Position numbers and translations under genes: made by a program. Shown one piece after another: positions 1 through 13,400 of a DNA stretch of 64,000 bases (positions within the stretch are counted from its first letter, which is position 1; every line of letters begins with the position of its first letter). The stretch spans positions 8,516,913-8,580,912 of the forward strand of contig CM040450.1 of NCBI GenBank assembly GCA_022749755.1, read 5' to 3'. Source of the stretch: Azadirachta indica. Taxonomy: Eukaryota; Streptophyta; Magnoliopsida; Sapindales; Meliaceae. Under the pieces are notes generated by a model. It saw only the letters and a list, made by a program, of their open reading frames with translations, searched no databases and was not told the DNA's origin.

Positions 1-1201
1 GTTTAATGAGTCATTAGTGAGGAAATTAGGGGATGAATGGAGGCAAAAGATTTTGATACAGTTTGGAGCAGTATTTGATGTGATATTTTTGGATGGAAAA
101 GAGGGGAAAAAAAAAAAGAGCGTGTAAGTCAAATTCAGAAATAGGGAATATACGCTCGCAAAGGCGTACATGGGCGAGGCATAAAAGAGCCTTTACTGTT
201 GGGTTGTACAACTGCATGCTGGTGAGGTAATAGCCTTGGCGCGATCACACGACCATGCCTAGGATACTGTTTTACTGCCTCTACTTTAAAACTAACCTCC
301 CCTTTGTGTTTCTTCCTTTTGAAATAAAATTTTGTTAAATTTTGTCTTCATGTCTCCATTCATTTCAACACCTAAAATCACTAAACTTGAATAAAAATAA
401 AACTCAACACAATCAAAATATAATTTATATGCATTCATAAAACAAAGAAAGTGAAAGGATAGAAAGTAGGTTGCCTCCCAAGTAGCGCTAAGTTTAACGT
501 TTTCATCTGGACCCTTCAACAAGGATTATTCAACATTAACCAAGGACTTGATCACCTCCCGGTCTCACAATATCCTAAGTGTCAGTTTGATTATTTAGGT
601 GTTGATCTCCTCCTAGTCTAATAACTACCTAAATTGTGTTTCCTTAATCCACAAAACAAATTAATGTCTCCCAAGAATCAATTTATTCGTCATCAATTAA
701 CAAATTAAAGGAATTAACATAAGTAAACACAAGTGAATAAAATTGTACTAACATTAATAAAATGCAATCAATCAAAACATAGGTCAAATAAGCTACAACA
801 AGTTCCTAAACTATAAAAATTAAGCCTAATATAGAAAAATCCATAAAAATTACAATCAAGAAATTCATAAATGTAAACATAGTCAAAAACATTATTACAA
901 AATATAAATTTCAAGAGATGCAGTAAAGGAAAAGAGAAAACTCAGATTGAGAGAAGCTCCAAAACTCCAATTCTTCGAGAATCTGCTAAGAATCTTCAAG
1001 AAATTGTTGAACTTCAAGCCTCTCTCTATAGAAAATTCAACCTATCTCTCCTCCTTTGTTTCTTACTCTAAAACCACTTCTTTTACTTAACAATGGTTGC
1101 TCAAATTAGAAAAACACAAGACCTTTGGTTTGTTCAAATCTAACCATACAAACTTCATCCAAAGGCCAAAAATGCTTCAAGGACGTTATTTGGGTTGCAG
1201 G
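1..1201 (-). other. Probable 3' region of a Ty3/gypsy relic, no intact gene
   Basis: No convincing gene is present. Around 470-520 the minus strand reads a short frame containing LSATWEATYF, next to the phrase that reads on the plus strand as a 'gcctcccaagtagcgct' box. Sequence of this type is common downstream of pol in plant Ty3/gypsy elements, so I read the stretch as decayed 3' sequence of such an element. This rests on family memory rather than on a domain. The remainder is AT-rich with no frame above about 75 codons. Confidence 0.35.
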
Positions 1202-2900
1202 TGTTAGGGATAATGCCCTAAAAGGATGTAATTTGTACACTTTTTGAAATAAATAAAATTAACATTTCTTTGTACTACTTAAATTATGTTTATATTTAAT
1301 ATCAAAAAAAATCTTAGTTTATTTATGTAATCATAACTTGGTATATACAAGTGTTATGTACACAAGAAGATAAAAATTATGGATAATTAACTAAAATAGT
1401 TCGTAATAAATTAATTAAAGTTGGGTTCTTTAATTAAATATTACTAATGCGGTCCACTAACATTAAAAATGTGATAATTTTATCTGGACTGTCAATGTAG
1501 TAACATTATAGTAGAAACACTTTATATAATATGATTATATAAGACTAGATCAGACATAATTTGAATTCTCTTATAAATTCCGTTACTAACTGAAAATTCA
1601 AATAATGTCAATAGATGATCATATGTAGATTAATCTTAACTTAAGTAGTCATAAACTCTTGTTTATGTTATTGAGTCTTTTAAATTACTTATTAAAGTTT
1701 ATTCCGACATAAACTCAACACTTGTATTTTGGAAATTTAATAGGATAAATAGCTGAAAATGTGACATACAAATATGGAATCCATTCCTTCTTATTGGAAG
1801 TCAAAAAAAGGGTTCCCTTAACTGTTAATTCTAAAATTGAACAGTTTGATCGTTCAATTTATAACTGGTTTATGAATTAACTGTTCAGTGAAGAATTAAT
1901 AGAACTTAAGGATAAAGATATAATTAGAGGAGTAAAATAAAAAATTGACTTATTATGGACCGTTTATGGAGGGTTGAACTGCATGCAGTGATTATATCAA
2001 TGGACTGCTCAAAGTTTTCTAAGTAAAATATGTCTATAATTTCAAGAGTTCAATTACAGATTTTTAGTGGAATAATACTAGAATTAATAAATTGGATTAA
2101 TTAATTAAAGAGTTTAATTATCTAAATTTATTGGAGCTTGAAATTGTAGATCCATGGGTCCCCAATACCACCTCTTAGATTAGTGTAGTGAATAATACAA
2201 TGGATAAAATTATTACATTGAATATTTATATGTCTAGAAAATAGTTTTTCCGAAATATGTATTTGGATTAAATTAATTAATTAGTAAGATATTTTACGGA
2301 AAATATATTTCATTAATATGCAGATATTTATCCTCTTCATTGTTTCTTGTCAACATTAATTTTGAGTTAATTAGAATTTCACTTCTATTAAAAGTTGTTT
2401 TTCAAATTTAATTAATTAATATATGTTATTAATTAATTAATTTTATTTAATTAAAATTGTTTTAATTAAAAATATTACTTTTATTAGGAGTTGTCTTACA
2501 TATCTAATTAATTAATAAATGTTATTAATTAATTCAATTCTATTTTAATTAAAATTGTTTTAATTAAAATAGAACTAATATAAAAAAGAAACATAAAGGG
2601 TGCAAACAATAAGCGAAAAAGAAAAAAGAGTTTTTTTTTTTTATGTACAACAGAGAAAAATTAATTTTCTCTAGACACCATTGTATTACAAAAAAAACCC
2701 ACTCTTCTCTTTACCGTAATTATTACAAAATTGGTTTGGAAATAATTGGTGAATGAAAACCTGCAGCAAAAGTAATTTACAAGCATCAAAAGGTATCTAT
2801 TCTTTTCTTTCTTTTTATTTATATTAAAATCGTATACTCATATAATATTTATAATTATCCTGTTTAATTTTTTTAATTTATTCCATAAAATTTTCCAACA
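1202..2900 (+). repeat. Solo copia LTR, copy A
   Basis: The stretch starts TGTTAGGGATAATGCCCT and ends TTTTCCAACA, the TG...CA form of an LTR. It matches, in inverted orientation, the two LTRs of the copia element at 39707-52048 along its length: leader, the 'ggtccactaacattaaaaatg' box near 1452, and the TTAATTAATTAA-rich part near 2400-2560. Neither flank shows a primer-binding site or polypurine tract, so I call it a solo LTR. The flanking five bases (gcagg and acaag) do not match, so no target duplication remains. A gap of decay or rearrangement is likely. Confidence 0.8.
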
Positions 2901-3259
2901 ACAAGAGGTGCGGGTACCATAAAGATGAACATGGTGGTCAAAGGCAGCAATGCGGGTGCACTGTGGGATGGCGCAAGCACGCGACCCTTGCTGCCTTACC
3001 CTTGATGATACTTTGCTCTTGTTTATGTAAAAAGACAGCAAGCACGGCACGGCTGCGCCAAGGTACTACCACAGCTACTTCTTATGATTATCATTTTAAA
3101 GTTTCAAATGTCTAGTTTGTAATGTAATAAATGGAACACAATTCTGAGTTGCATAGACAAAACTATGATCGTTCTAGTAATTCATACTCAATATGACAAG
3201 TTATGCTCTTTTGGCCCAATTTGCATTAAATTCTCCTTAATTATACTTTTCTTACTTCT
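2901..3259. other. Unassigned sequence 3' of solo LTR A
   Basis: A locally GC-richer patch (about 2905-3065, with several GCAC/GTGC words) follows the LTR and then the base composition drops. The only frame, 70 codons on the minus strand, has no recognisable domain. No tRNA primer-binding site follows the LTR, which argues against this being element interior. Confidence 0.3.
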
Positions 3260-3499
3260 TTACACGTAAACACACAAATTTATCAAATAATCACTTGATT
3301 TTGAGGAATTTAACAAATATTTAAGCTCGAATGTTAATAGTTTGTGAGTAAAATACTCACTCATCAGTAGTCTTTTCTTGAGTGTTTCATTTTCTTTTGT
3401 TAAAGCATGAAGTTTAGAACTTTCAAGGTTTTGTAAGACATGTGATTTTTCTTTAAGAAGAAGAATTTCATTTTGGAAAACTAAAATGCTAATAAGCAA
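3260..3499 (-). pseudogene. Copia gag C-terminal coiled-coil fragment (distal part)
   Basis: The minus-strand frame carries a heptad-like Lys/Glu/Leu-rich stretch (NEILLLKEKSHVLQNLESS then LHALTKENETLKK). This is the coiled-coil tail seen after the zinc knuckle of many plant Ty1/copia Gag proteins. It continues the gag piece at 4642-5080, from which it is separated by about 1.1 kb of inserted repeat. It is short, broken, and not expected to be functional. Identification is from sequence style, not a search. Confidence 0.5.
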
Positions 3500-4640
3500 C
3501 CCAAGAGGGAGTGAATTGGGTTTCTAACACAAATTTCAATAAATTCCCCAAAGAATCAACTCAATCAATCCAAACACAAATAAAGAAATTTAAGTGGTAG
3601 AGAAATAAAAGCACAAATTTATAGTGGTTTAGCAACAACCCACCTATATCCACTCCTTCAAAATTCACTTGAACTATTTACTAACACTAAGCCTCGATTC
3701 CATAAGACTTCACAATTTTACAACCTAGGGTTTAATATTCTACAACCTTTATAAAGTTTGGCTCACCCCAAATACTCACAATATCTCTAAACCAAGTAAA
3801 AGACCCTCCTCTTTCACTCTCTTACAATAAAAATAGAGTTAAGAATAAAATACAAACTTATAAGATTAATCTCTTTAATTGTAGATAATGAAAATGAAAG
3901 TTCTTGGAGATTATAATATGTATATGATGATTTATAGCTAAAGATTATGTTGTTTGATGTTGTTGTAACTTTTTGTAGCTCTAAAACATTTTTCCAAAAG
4001 TATATAAAAGAGTTTGAAGTTTTCAATTTATAATAGATTAAAAAATTATCCATAAAAGACTTAAAAATTCAAATTTTCATGTATGTCAGTCAATCAAATA
4101 AGCTTGTTTGGTCAATTAGGGAAAAGTCAAAAAGCATGCGTTTAAAAACCCAAAAAATCAGTTGACCGGTCTACAATGATCAGTTGACTGAATGGTTCGG
4201 TTTAGTCGACCAAGTGTTTCGGTTCAATAGACCAACCTAAAGCCTTAACACTAAACCACTGGTTTAGTTGACCGATCAATTCGACTAGACTAAGGTATTC
4301 TGAACCGATTTTTGGGTAGTTTTAAGAACTTTACATTTTGGTCCATTTTGAAGGTTTAAAAAATTTGCAATTTGGTCCAAATTTCAGATTTCAAATTCCA
4401 AACATTTTAAAAATTGGTCCAACTCAAGATTTTAAAGACTTAGATTTTAATCCAATTTGAAAATGATTTAGAAAAAATCTTAAGCTTTACACCATCATCA
4501 TACACAATTACATACACAAGTATACATTTATGAAAATACAAAGAAGTACTGCATTTGTATCTTAAGACTTCAATTTGAGGTTGATTTTCTTTTCCTTTTC
4601 TCAGATTGGATGGTGTTTTTTGTAATCATCAAAATCTAGG
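3500..4640. repeat. Dispersed repeat, member 1 (splits copia gag)
   Basis: This block separates two parts of a copia gag coiled coil. It contains the phrases 'accccaaatactcac' (about 3766) and a run on 'aaaagaccctcctctttcactctcttaca' type sequence near 3800, which recur in similar order near 60000-60130. From 4080 to 4300 it is rich in GTTGACCGG/GTCGACC-type words. Members of this style are frequent in dicot genomes. I cannot name the family or find clear terminal repeats. Confidence 0.45.
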
Positions 4641-4641
4641 T

Positions 4642-5080
4642 TTATATGACCTCAAGGTCAACAAAAACTTTTGTCTCATCTTCGAAGACAATCCCTTTCT
4701 CTTGTAAACAATCAATTTTGTTTTCTAAAAATTCACTCTCTTTTTGCAAATTCTTATTTTCTTCTTTCCAATAAATTTTCTCACTCTTCAGAGTAGCATT
4801 CTTAGCATTCAAAAATATTTTTTTGTTCTTTGAAAGATTCAATCTCAATTGCAAGATTATCAAGTTTCTTTTTTGAAAATGTGATTTTAAAATTAACTTT
4901 TCAAAATTATTCTGTAATTCCTCAAAGGCATTTAACGATTCCCCATAGGAGTGTTTTGGATCAATTTCATTTACCTCATCTTCATTGATGGCCATGAAGT
5001 AAAAGGTTGAAGTTTCATTCGCCTTCCATTCTTCATCATTGCTCTCATCATCTTCTTGCTTAACTTTTGTGGTCTATGAA
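4642..5080 (-). pseudogene. Copia gag C-terminal fragment (proximal part)
   Basis: The minus strand reads an acidic segment (DDESNDEEW, about 5040), then MAINEDEVNEID (4995 downward), then a coiled-coil region rich in Glu, Lys and Leu. An acidic spacer followed by 'FMAI' and a coiled coil is the usual layout of the Gag tail in a set of plant Ty1/copia elements. No zinc knuckle, protease or pol follows on the same strand, so this is an isolated fragment. A stop ends it at 4642. Confidence 0.55.
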
Positions 5081-6000
5081 AGTTTGATGATAACTATCAA
5101 GTGAGTCCCTAGCTTTTTCAGTTTTGGTTAATATCATCATAAAATTCTTGCAAGGCAAACCAAATATCATAATAAATATAAACATAAATAAGGAGTAGAA
5201 AGAGAAATCAAACACAATGACTTTTACCTGATTTGGAAAACCTCGGCCTAAGTCTAAGATTCCACTTAGTGTAAGATTCCTTTAAACCTAAAGGCAAGCA
5301 AATACAACTCTAAATGAACTTTCAGATGCCACTCAAACCTTACACTAAGTGGACTTGACCAGGTGCTTCTTTACCTTTCAAACTAAGTGACTTATCAGTG
5401 TCACTCAAACTTTATACTAAGTGTATTTTCTCTCACACTTACATTAAGTAGAAACAATGAGAATAGTGCTAATCAAAGAGTTTGACAAACAAGTAATATA
5501 CAAGCACTCTTTCTAAATAATAATACAAATGAAATCTAGAGTGTATAATTGAATTTGATGTTTAATTTACAAATGAAAGCTTAAAATTTTTGTATTGCAC
5601 TTCTAAAACATCTAACAAAGTTTTTCAAGTGTACAACACTTGTTTCAAATTGAATTTAAGATAGTATTTATAGTGAAACTTAGAAAACTAATCATTAGTA
5701 GTTGTTAGACAAAAAAATCAAATTTCTAGTTCAGTGGACTAAAAATGACCATTCAGTTGGCTGGATGGCCAAATTTCGGCAACCGAATAGTCATTTCAAT
5801 CGACGAATTTGAAATTTATTTAATCGGTTCACATGAATCAATTTGGACCAATTCTCACTAAATAAGACATAGAATCCGGTTCAGACAAGAAACTATGCAA
5901 TTTATCCTCTTTTCATATTTCCAAATATTGCATTTTGGTCCAGTTCTCAAGTTTAAAAATTTTGCAATTTAGTCCCCAAAAAGTTTATAATTATTTTCAC
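5081..6000. repeat. Dispersed repeat, member 2
   Basis: This shares layout with 3500-4640: a 'caatgacttttacctgatttgg' box near 5216, a stretch with repeated 'cactaagtg'/'cttacactaagt' words (5260-5460), then a GTTGG/CCGAA-rich part near 5750-5840 and 'caattcagtcc'-like ends. The 'caaacacaatga' box also appears at about 59830. No protein-coding frame is evident. Confidence 0.35.
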
Positions 6001-7347
6001 ATATTCAAAATATTTACATTAAAATTATATAACCATATGAATTTTTGGAAAATATTAAAAATATGTGTTTTGATGAAAAAATGAAATTTTCAGTTTTCAA
6101 GTTCAAATCAATAATCAATTCAAAAAAACATTAGAAATAATAAATGACCTAATATGTATGTCCTTAATTCTTCGAGCCTTCTCTTTAATTTGTTCTTAGA
6201 GCTTCTAATTTTACTTTTTATGCCTCAATTTTGAATATTCTTTTGATGATCAATTTGTATTTCAAAATTTTATGCTAAAAAACACAAATAATACTACAAG
6301 AAAATTTTGATTAATCAAAGATTTTAATGTTTATTATCATCTAAACGATAGTTTATGAACCTTAGGGCTAACAATATAGTTTTTCTCATTGTGTAGATTC
6401 CTAGAGGTAAAAAGACTAGCCCCATGACTTATCCTTAGTCATTATTTCGTATGTGATGAAGAAGTAGATTAATTAATGTTATTGATTTTAGCATGTTATC
6501 TATGGTTGTGATATATATTGAATCTATGAAACATGTCTAAGAAAGCAATTGGTTTAAAACCAAATGATATGAAAAAAAAAATGAAAAGATTTATTTTGTT
6601 TTACATTCAAACTTATGTTTTCACTAGTCGAAAAATTATAAAATCATTTTCTAGATCGATATAATTGTGATTACATAGAGTTTTTCAAATAAATCAAGCA
6701 TAGGTTTCAAGAGATTAAGTGTGTTTTGGTTAAAGTAACAAATAAATCTTGGTATAAATGAACAATTTGTGAATATATTCTTTTGTGAAGTTGTTTGCAA
6801 AAGAAATATATATGTGTGTATATATAATCTATTAATTTCTATTTTTTTCATGGGTCACACTATACACTTGCCCATATGAAATGAGAAAATTTATTTTGTT
6901 TTACATTTAAACTAATGTTTTCACCCCATACCAATTATATTATCATTTTATAGATTGATATAATTATGATTACATAGAGTTTTTCAAAATAATTCAAGCA
7001 TGGCTGTTAAGGGATTATGTATTATTCAAATTAATGTAACAAAATGAATCTAGGACATAAATGAACAATTTGTGAATATATTCTATTGTGAAGTTATTTA
7101 CAAAAATATATATAACAAGCTCTACTTATTTCCATTTATTTATAGGTCACAAGATGCATTTGCCTATCTGAACTCCATAATATATTACGTATCATGTAAG
7201 ATTTCTTTCAGTTTTTCTTTACTCCATAGAAAATGTCATCTCATCATTTGCGAGACAGAGATATTAGACATTGGCTAGACCCAACGAGATGCCCATTATG
7301 AGTTGAACCAAAATCTCGACTGAATTAAATGAAATAATATTTAATTA
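6001..7347. other. AT-rich intergenic sequence with an internal duplication
   Basis: There is no recognisable gene. Two related segments of about 240 bp occur here (about 6575-6830 and 6880-7125). Both contain a 'ttttgttttaca' start, 'aatgttttcac', 'gattgatataatt(g/a)tgattacatagagtttttcaaa' and 'aatgaacaatttgtgaatatattct', so this is a diverged tandem duplication. A CACTA-like terminus word, 'actacaagaaaa', is at about 6294 but has no partner that I can see. Confidence 0.5.
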
Positions 7348-7750
7348 TGTTAGATAATTAAGGGAATTAACAGAATAAGTTTTATCACTTGTAATAATTC
7401 AAAAGATAAAAATTCTTATTCAGATTAAATTAATTCATACAGATAAGTTTTCCTCATTTCCTAGCAGTACTATATAAAGAGTGCCTCGACGTATCATTTG
7501 ATACAATTTCAAAACAGTGAAGAGTGAAAATGAGATAAGTTTCATGATTTTCTGCATTGTGAGTTAGTGAATTTTCTAGTTTGTTTTTTGTACTGTGAGT
7601 TGAGTGAAATTTTCCAATATGTGATTTTCCATTACTTCGTGATGTTTCACCACCCGGGAGAAAGACGGTAGAGTAATTTGTGGTTTCTGTTGGAATTCGA
7701 TTGAAGGCAACTATTCTATTTAATTTATACAACAGACCAAAATTCAACAG
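7348..7750 (+). repeat. Possible LTR relic
   Basis: A block starting TGTTAGATAATTAAGGG and ending near AATTCAACA contains a TATA-like 'ctatataaagag' (about 7471). Further on, a region with 'caccacccgggagaaagacgg' resembles the R/U5 part of plant copia LTRs. No matching target duplication and no second copy are visible in this window. It could equally be ordinary promoter-like sequence. Confidence 0.25.
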
Positions 7751-8802
7751 TAGTTTTGTAAGAATTTTGTATTTCTTGTTTTCTCTATTTTCTTATTTGG
7801 ATTGAAGCTTAATATCTCCTATATTGGTTCCATGTGATCACGGGGGCCCTTTAATACTCCGTATCTAGTTGCTCCTTGAGATACAAATTGTCTGCATTTA
7901 CTAGTCTCGACCACCTTTATTAATGTTTTCCTCACTTTCTACTCAACAAATTTGTGCCACTACTCTATTTGTATACATGTTTGTAGTCTCAGATCTTCAT
8001 CTCTTTGGCTTGTCTCTGGTGAATGATTTCGGATTATCTCTGGTCGTTTGTCCCTTTTGATTTCTAGTTCCATCAAAATTTCTTTACCTCTATTTTACTT
8101 CCCTTTTGACATAGTTGCCGCTCTCATCTAAGGCCCAAAAAGCTAATTTCTTTGGAGCATTTTGTTCTCTCTGTGTTTCAAAACTCAGGTAATTATAAAT
8201 TTCTCACGCAGTATAGGCAAGATGGTATTCGAATCTGAATCTTGTACTATCAAAACTTTCAAATTTTTCTTCAGACGTTGTTTTTCTTAACCTTCACTCC
8301 CTTCACCATTTTTAATATTGGTGGGCCTGATTGCTTATTTGAATATACACCTCTCTGTTGACTGCCTTTATAGATTAAACTTTCCAAACAAATAGCTGGT
8401 TGTAATTCGTTCTCCGTCCCAGTTAGCTAGCCTTATCAACCGATCCCCTTCTTCATCTTACATATATATATATATATACAACTTCACATTTGTATCAAAT
8501 ACTTTGTTTCCATGTTAATGACCTATCTTTTTCGTTGTCTTTTGCGTTGTTTCCAACTTGATGACCTGTCTTTTCCTTTGTTTCCATTTTAGGCATTTTT
8601 TTTCTATTTAAAATTTGAATATAATTATTATTTACCTATTTTTTTACTTAAAAATATTTTAATATAAATATTTGATATATTAACATATATATTTTAAAAA
8701 TTAAATTAAAGATATCATTAAATAAAATATTTAATTGATAACTTAATTACATATAAAAACCAAACTATTCTTAAATATTCTAATATAACTATTTAGACTT
8801 AG

Positions 8803-8834
<32 letters not shown>

Positions 8835-9949
8835 CAAAAACAAAAAAACAAAAACGAAACGAAACGAAACGCGAACACTCACTTAATCACCCACCTGTCT
8901 TTTGTGAATGAAAGTGGAAGAACCTTGGTAGTTGAAAATTGTAATCACACACCGATGCTGTGTTAATTTATATTATCTAGTAATTTTATCAATTGATTTT
9001 CGCATTCTCCAATCAAAGCCAATATTATATGGTGGTTTATTGCTCTTTATTTTCATTTTTTATTTAATTTTTTGCATAGAATTATTGAGGGAATGTATTA
9101 AATTATGTTTTGTTTGGGTGATAAAAATCTCTTTTATTGAACTTTTAATAATTATTTTGTTTATATATTTTAATTGAACGTAATATAATATAATATTTAT
9201 AATTAATATGTCGATTAAATTATTTATTTATATATTTTTATTTTTAAATTCTATTTATACATTTTTTTATTGAAAGTAAAATAATGTAATATATATATTT
9301 TTATTAAAAATAATAATCTTTATATTCAAAAATAATTTATATTTTTAATGTATCTTTTATCTTTATTTAAATTCATATAAAAATTAATATTCACATGAAA
9401 TATGACATTTCACACTTTATTATCTATATAAATCTACTAATTTTTATTTTATTTTATATTCATATTTATTTATTTGACAATGAGATTGATTTAGAGAATA
9501 AAATATTAAAAATTATACGGACAAAATTAAGAGAGGGAAAAGAACATACAAGTCTCTAAAGTTTGGTTTAATATACAGACTAATGCTAATAGTTTCAAAA
9601 ATATTTATAAACATCTCAAAATAACAATTATATCTTTGTTAATAATAATTATTAAATCTTTAAATTTTGACAAAATATTAATATATTAATAAATAATTTA
9701 TCAATATTTTTATAAATTTATATATTTTTTTTATATTTTATATATATTTTAACTATATATAAATATAAATTATAGTATAATCATATAAGTATTGTACTAT
9801 AAGTATTGGACTATAGTATTCTATTTATAAATTAATATTTATTTTTATTAATGTAATAGAAAATAGAATATTATACTTTTATTTTATTAATGTATTTTGA
9901 TAAATATATTATATTTTATTAAAATTTAAATATTTAATAATTATTTCCT
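7751..9949. other. AT-rich intergenic sequence
   Basis: No supported gene. It holds a (TA)n run at about 8463-8479, a poly(A) tract at about 8808-8834 followed by 'cgaaa' repeats up to 8872, and a stretch of very high A+T from 8590 to 9940. Short frames here look like chance openings in low-complexity DNA. Confidence 0.6.
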
Positions 9950-10200
9950 TTGAGGTTTGACTTCTTTCTTGGGTGTTACCCTGGTTTTTCGGGATTATCT
10001 GCTAATTCAGGTCATCGGCGAATAGGCTACAAAGCCGGAAGGGTCGACCTTTCCATATGGTTCCTGTGAAAGCATCGGACATATAGAGGGAGAACTATGA
10101 AATATTGTATATCCGATAGGACCTTCATAGATATTTTTATTCTAATTCTTCTGGGTTGTAGAGTTTTCTTATATTAAAGAAAAATACCGAATGCTTTGGT
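9950..10200. other. Unexplained GC-richer island downstream of PABP
   Basis: Between very AT-rich flanks lies about 160 bp of balanced composition (9955-10110), reading 'ggtcatcggcgaataggc' and 'ggaagggtcgacc'. Short frames open in both directions but none matches a family that I know. It lies 330-490 bp beyond the PABP stop codon. It could be distal 3'-UTR, an inserted organelle piece, or an exon remnant. Confidence 0.3.
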
Positions 10201-10437
10201 ATTTCAAAACTCAAATGCACTTCTGAATGAATAGTATAATGTGCTTTGAGCAAAAATTAAAAAATATTGTGCTCCAAAATCAATATTGGTCTATACCGAA
10301 AAAAAAAAAAAAAATCCCTATGCTGTAAAGAGACACCGTCTGAATGTTCACTAATCTCGAAAAACCGAATAAAGAAAAGAAAAAAAAATTATCAAAACAT
10401 TTTTTATGCTGTTCTGGACTTGGACAATTTGCCCTTC
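10201..10437 (-). other. Probable 3'-UTR of the PABP gene
   Basis: This is AT-rich sequence directly after the TGA stop, with A-rich runs on the plus strand at 10300-10315 and 10375-10390. I see no coding potential. The polyadenylation site cannot be placed with confidence. Confidence 0.5.
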
Positions 10438-13400
10438 TCAATTGACTGCAACCTCAGCAGTTAGGTATTTGGGATGAAGGGTTTCTTGACCCGATACTTT
10501 CGCCTGGGAGAGCTTGAGTACTTGCACAGCTTCCTCCACTTTCGCAGCCAATGACTCTGGTGACTCCAATAACAGCAGCAGTTCCGAGTTGTCCATCTCC
10601 AGAAGCATTCCAGTTATTTTAGCTACAAGCTCCGGCTGCAGATAAGCAAAGAAAGAAGCTTAGAAAAGTCATAACGCCCGAATACTAAACATAATCTGTA
10701 TTATGCAAGATGATCTACCTGGTGTTACTTTTGTCAAACATATGGTAACTAGTGTCACTTTTGTCAAATATGTTTTAAAAATTAATGGGTGTCACGCAAG
10801 ATTTACCTGGTGTTTCTCGACGAGGGGGTACAGATGCTCGCCAAGTATCTGTTTTTGCTGCTCAGGGGACGCAGCAGCAAGCATACTATTCAGCATCTCT
10901 GGTTTTCGTCCCACAACTCCTACAGAATTAGAGGCAGCAGATGAGGCTCCCGATCCTTTGTTCATCTCACGTGTACGACCATTTGGTACGTACTTGCTCT
11001 GCCCTCCCCTCTGTAAACAATGTATTATAGTCGTTTAAGAGAATCAATTGTATTAACATATCTTCTATTTAAGAGAGTTACATATAGCAGATTGGTGACA
11101 TGGAGCAGATGAGATAAGCATATTAAACTAATAATTTTGATATGTTTACACAAAGAAACAAAACCTGCTGATTGTCTGAATCCTTTGAGGAAGCCGCCGA
11201 CTGATTGGACTGTTGCATATAGTGAGTACCTACTTGAGGAAGCACGTGCCCATTCACCCTACCCCTGTTTTGCCTGTGTTGTTTCGGGTTGCTAGGAATC
11301 TGTTGATGATTAAAGTAAGTTTGTTTTATTATAAGAATTAATTAATATTTATTTATATTTGCGTATATACTACAGTTGTCATGATGGAGTTGTAGAACAC
11401 AGAAAATACTTACAACTGGAAGTGGTGATGCTTGAAATGCTGGTCTGGTAGGATGTGCAAAGCCATTCGCCCTCCATCCCATCCTCAAACCCAATGGTCG
11501 ATACATCAGCCCAGGTCGCGGTGGCACTTGTGAAACAATACCAGAAGGAGCTGTGTAGTAAAGAGGAGGATATCCACCAGGAGTAACATTGGTTGAAGTT
11601 CCTACTAGTCCAGCCATCTGCTGTGCATACTGCAGTTGGAGTTGTGCTTGTCTATCCTCCTTCCTTTGAGCAATAGCCACATACAATGGCTTCCGGTGAA
11701 ACATATAACCTATTAAGTATCAAACAATCAAATAACTGGCAGCTTAAATAGTCATATCGAAGAAAAAAACTTCTTGAGCTATCTGATTTTTTAAATCAAC
11801 TCTCAGCATCTAGCAGTATAAGAAATCATAAACATATTTTTCTACAAAAATCCAATACATGATTTTCACAAGTACTAGAGAAAATGAGGTGCCTAAAAAC
11901 AGACTAAACTTCTTACGCTAAACCCTTTCTACAAAGTTTTCATAATCCTACAAATAAAACTTCCCCAGAAACAGAAACTGTTTTATATAAAATAATTAAA
12001 GTCTCACAAAAGCAAATCTTTTAGCATAAAATTATGAGAAAAACTGCTATACATTTTGATAAGATGGGTATAACAAGGTATACAGACTACTACACACTTT
12101 GATAAGAGAGATATAAGGGCCAGTTTCTCCAGTTTCTCAAAGTGCACTCAAATAAACCCATCTTTCTGCCACATATCAACAGCTTACCGACTCACCATGG
12201 AAAGTTGTCACAGCTTTACTGGCTTCCTCTGGACTTGAGAAGCAAACAAATCCAAATCCTTTGTTTATTCCTTTGTCATCTCGCATCAGTTTTTTTGCGG
12301 AAGTTATTGTGCCGCACTGACTGAAGTGCTCTTTTAGCTCTTCATCAGTGACATCATCATCAATGTTCTTCACATAGACATTTGATCCCTACAATTAAAA
12401 TAACAAATTGAAAGAATGATAAAAGTAACAATTTTGTATTGATAAATACAGTAGAGGAAAGAGAAAAGAAAAGAAACTACCTTGTATTTTAAGATTTGCT
12501 CGTTACGTTTTTCCTCAAACTGATGACGTAAAATTTGCTCGCGCTCTGCCTTCTTTTGTGCTCTTGCAACATACAAAACTTTCGACCCTACTCAACATGC
12601 ATGCACAATTGAAACAATAGAATAATTATGCAATCTTACAGTGAGCTAGGGAATTGACAGCATTCTTAATTAAACTAAAATGAACACAAAACCTACCAAA
12701 TTGTGATCCATTCATTGCTTCCATGGCCCGTCTGGCATCATCTGGATTATCAAAGTTCACAAACCCGAAGCCTCTTGAGGTCCCATTTTCATTCTTTGCA
12801 ATAACCATACTAACAATTTTCCCAAATGTAGAAAATTTCTCCAGCAGATGTTCCTCCGTGATATCAGAATCCAAATTCTTCATGTAAAGATTTGTATATT
12901 TAGAATCAGGGCTAGGCAAAACTCGGTCGCTCTTTTTAACAAACTTCCCAACATAGCTGCACCATAAAGTAGTAGATGGTCATTTTAGAATAACAGATAC
13001 CCAGAGACAAAAGAAAGCTAGTTGCAGTATAGAAAGTTCAAACTGACAAGACATATAAGCTAAAATAAAAGAACACAAATAGCTGTACTTACATCTGTTT
13101 GTCGCCAACAGTGGTTCCATTAAGATTCTCAATAGCAGCATTTGCAGATTCCTCAGACTCAAATTGAACAAAACCATGTCCTTTACTCTTCCCATCCTCA
13201 GATGTGGCAACTTTGCATGATATTATGTTCCCAAATTTTTTAAACATCTCTTGGAGCCTCACATTGTCAATTGAATCAATCAAATTCTGCCACAGATTCA
13301 CAGAATATGTTTCATATCAGATTAAAAATATTAGTAACCTGTGGTAGCTCTTTCTCAATTACATTTTGTAACTAAAAAGGAAGGTAAGCACCTTAACAAA

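Noticed and set aside
7454..7747. A 97-codon minus-strand frame
   Set aside because: No domain; it lies in a probable LTR relic and reads opposite a TATA-like box.
10703..11038. A 111-codon plus-strand frame
   Set aside because: It overlaps PABP exon 9 and the intron after it in antisense; no homology.
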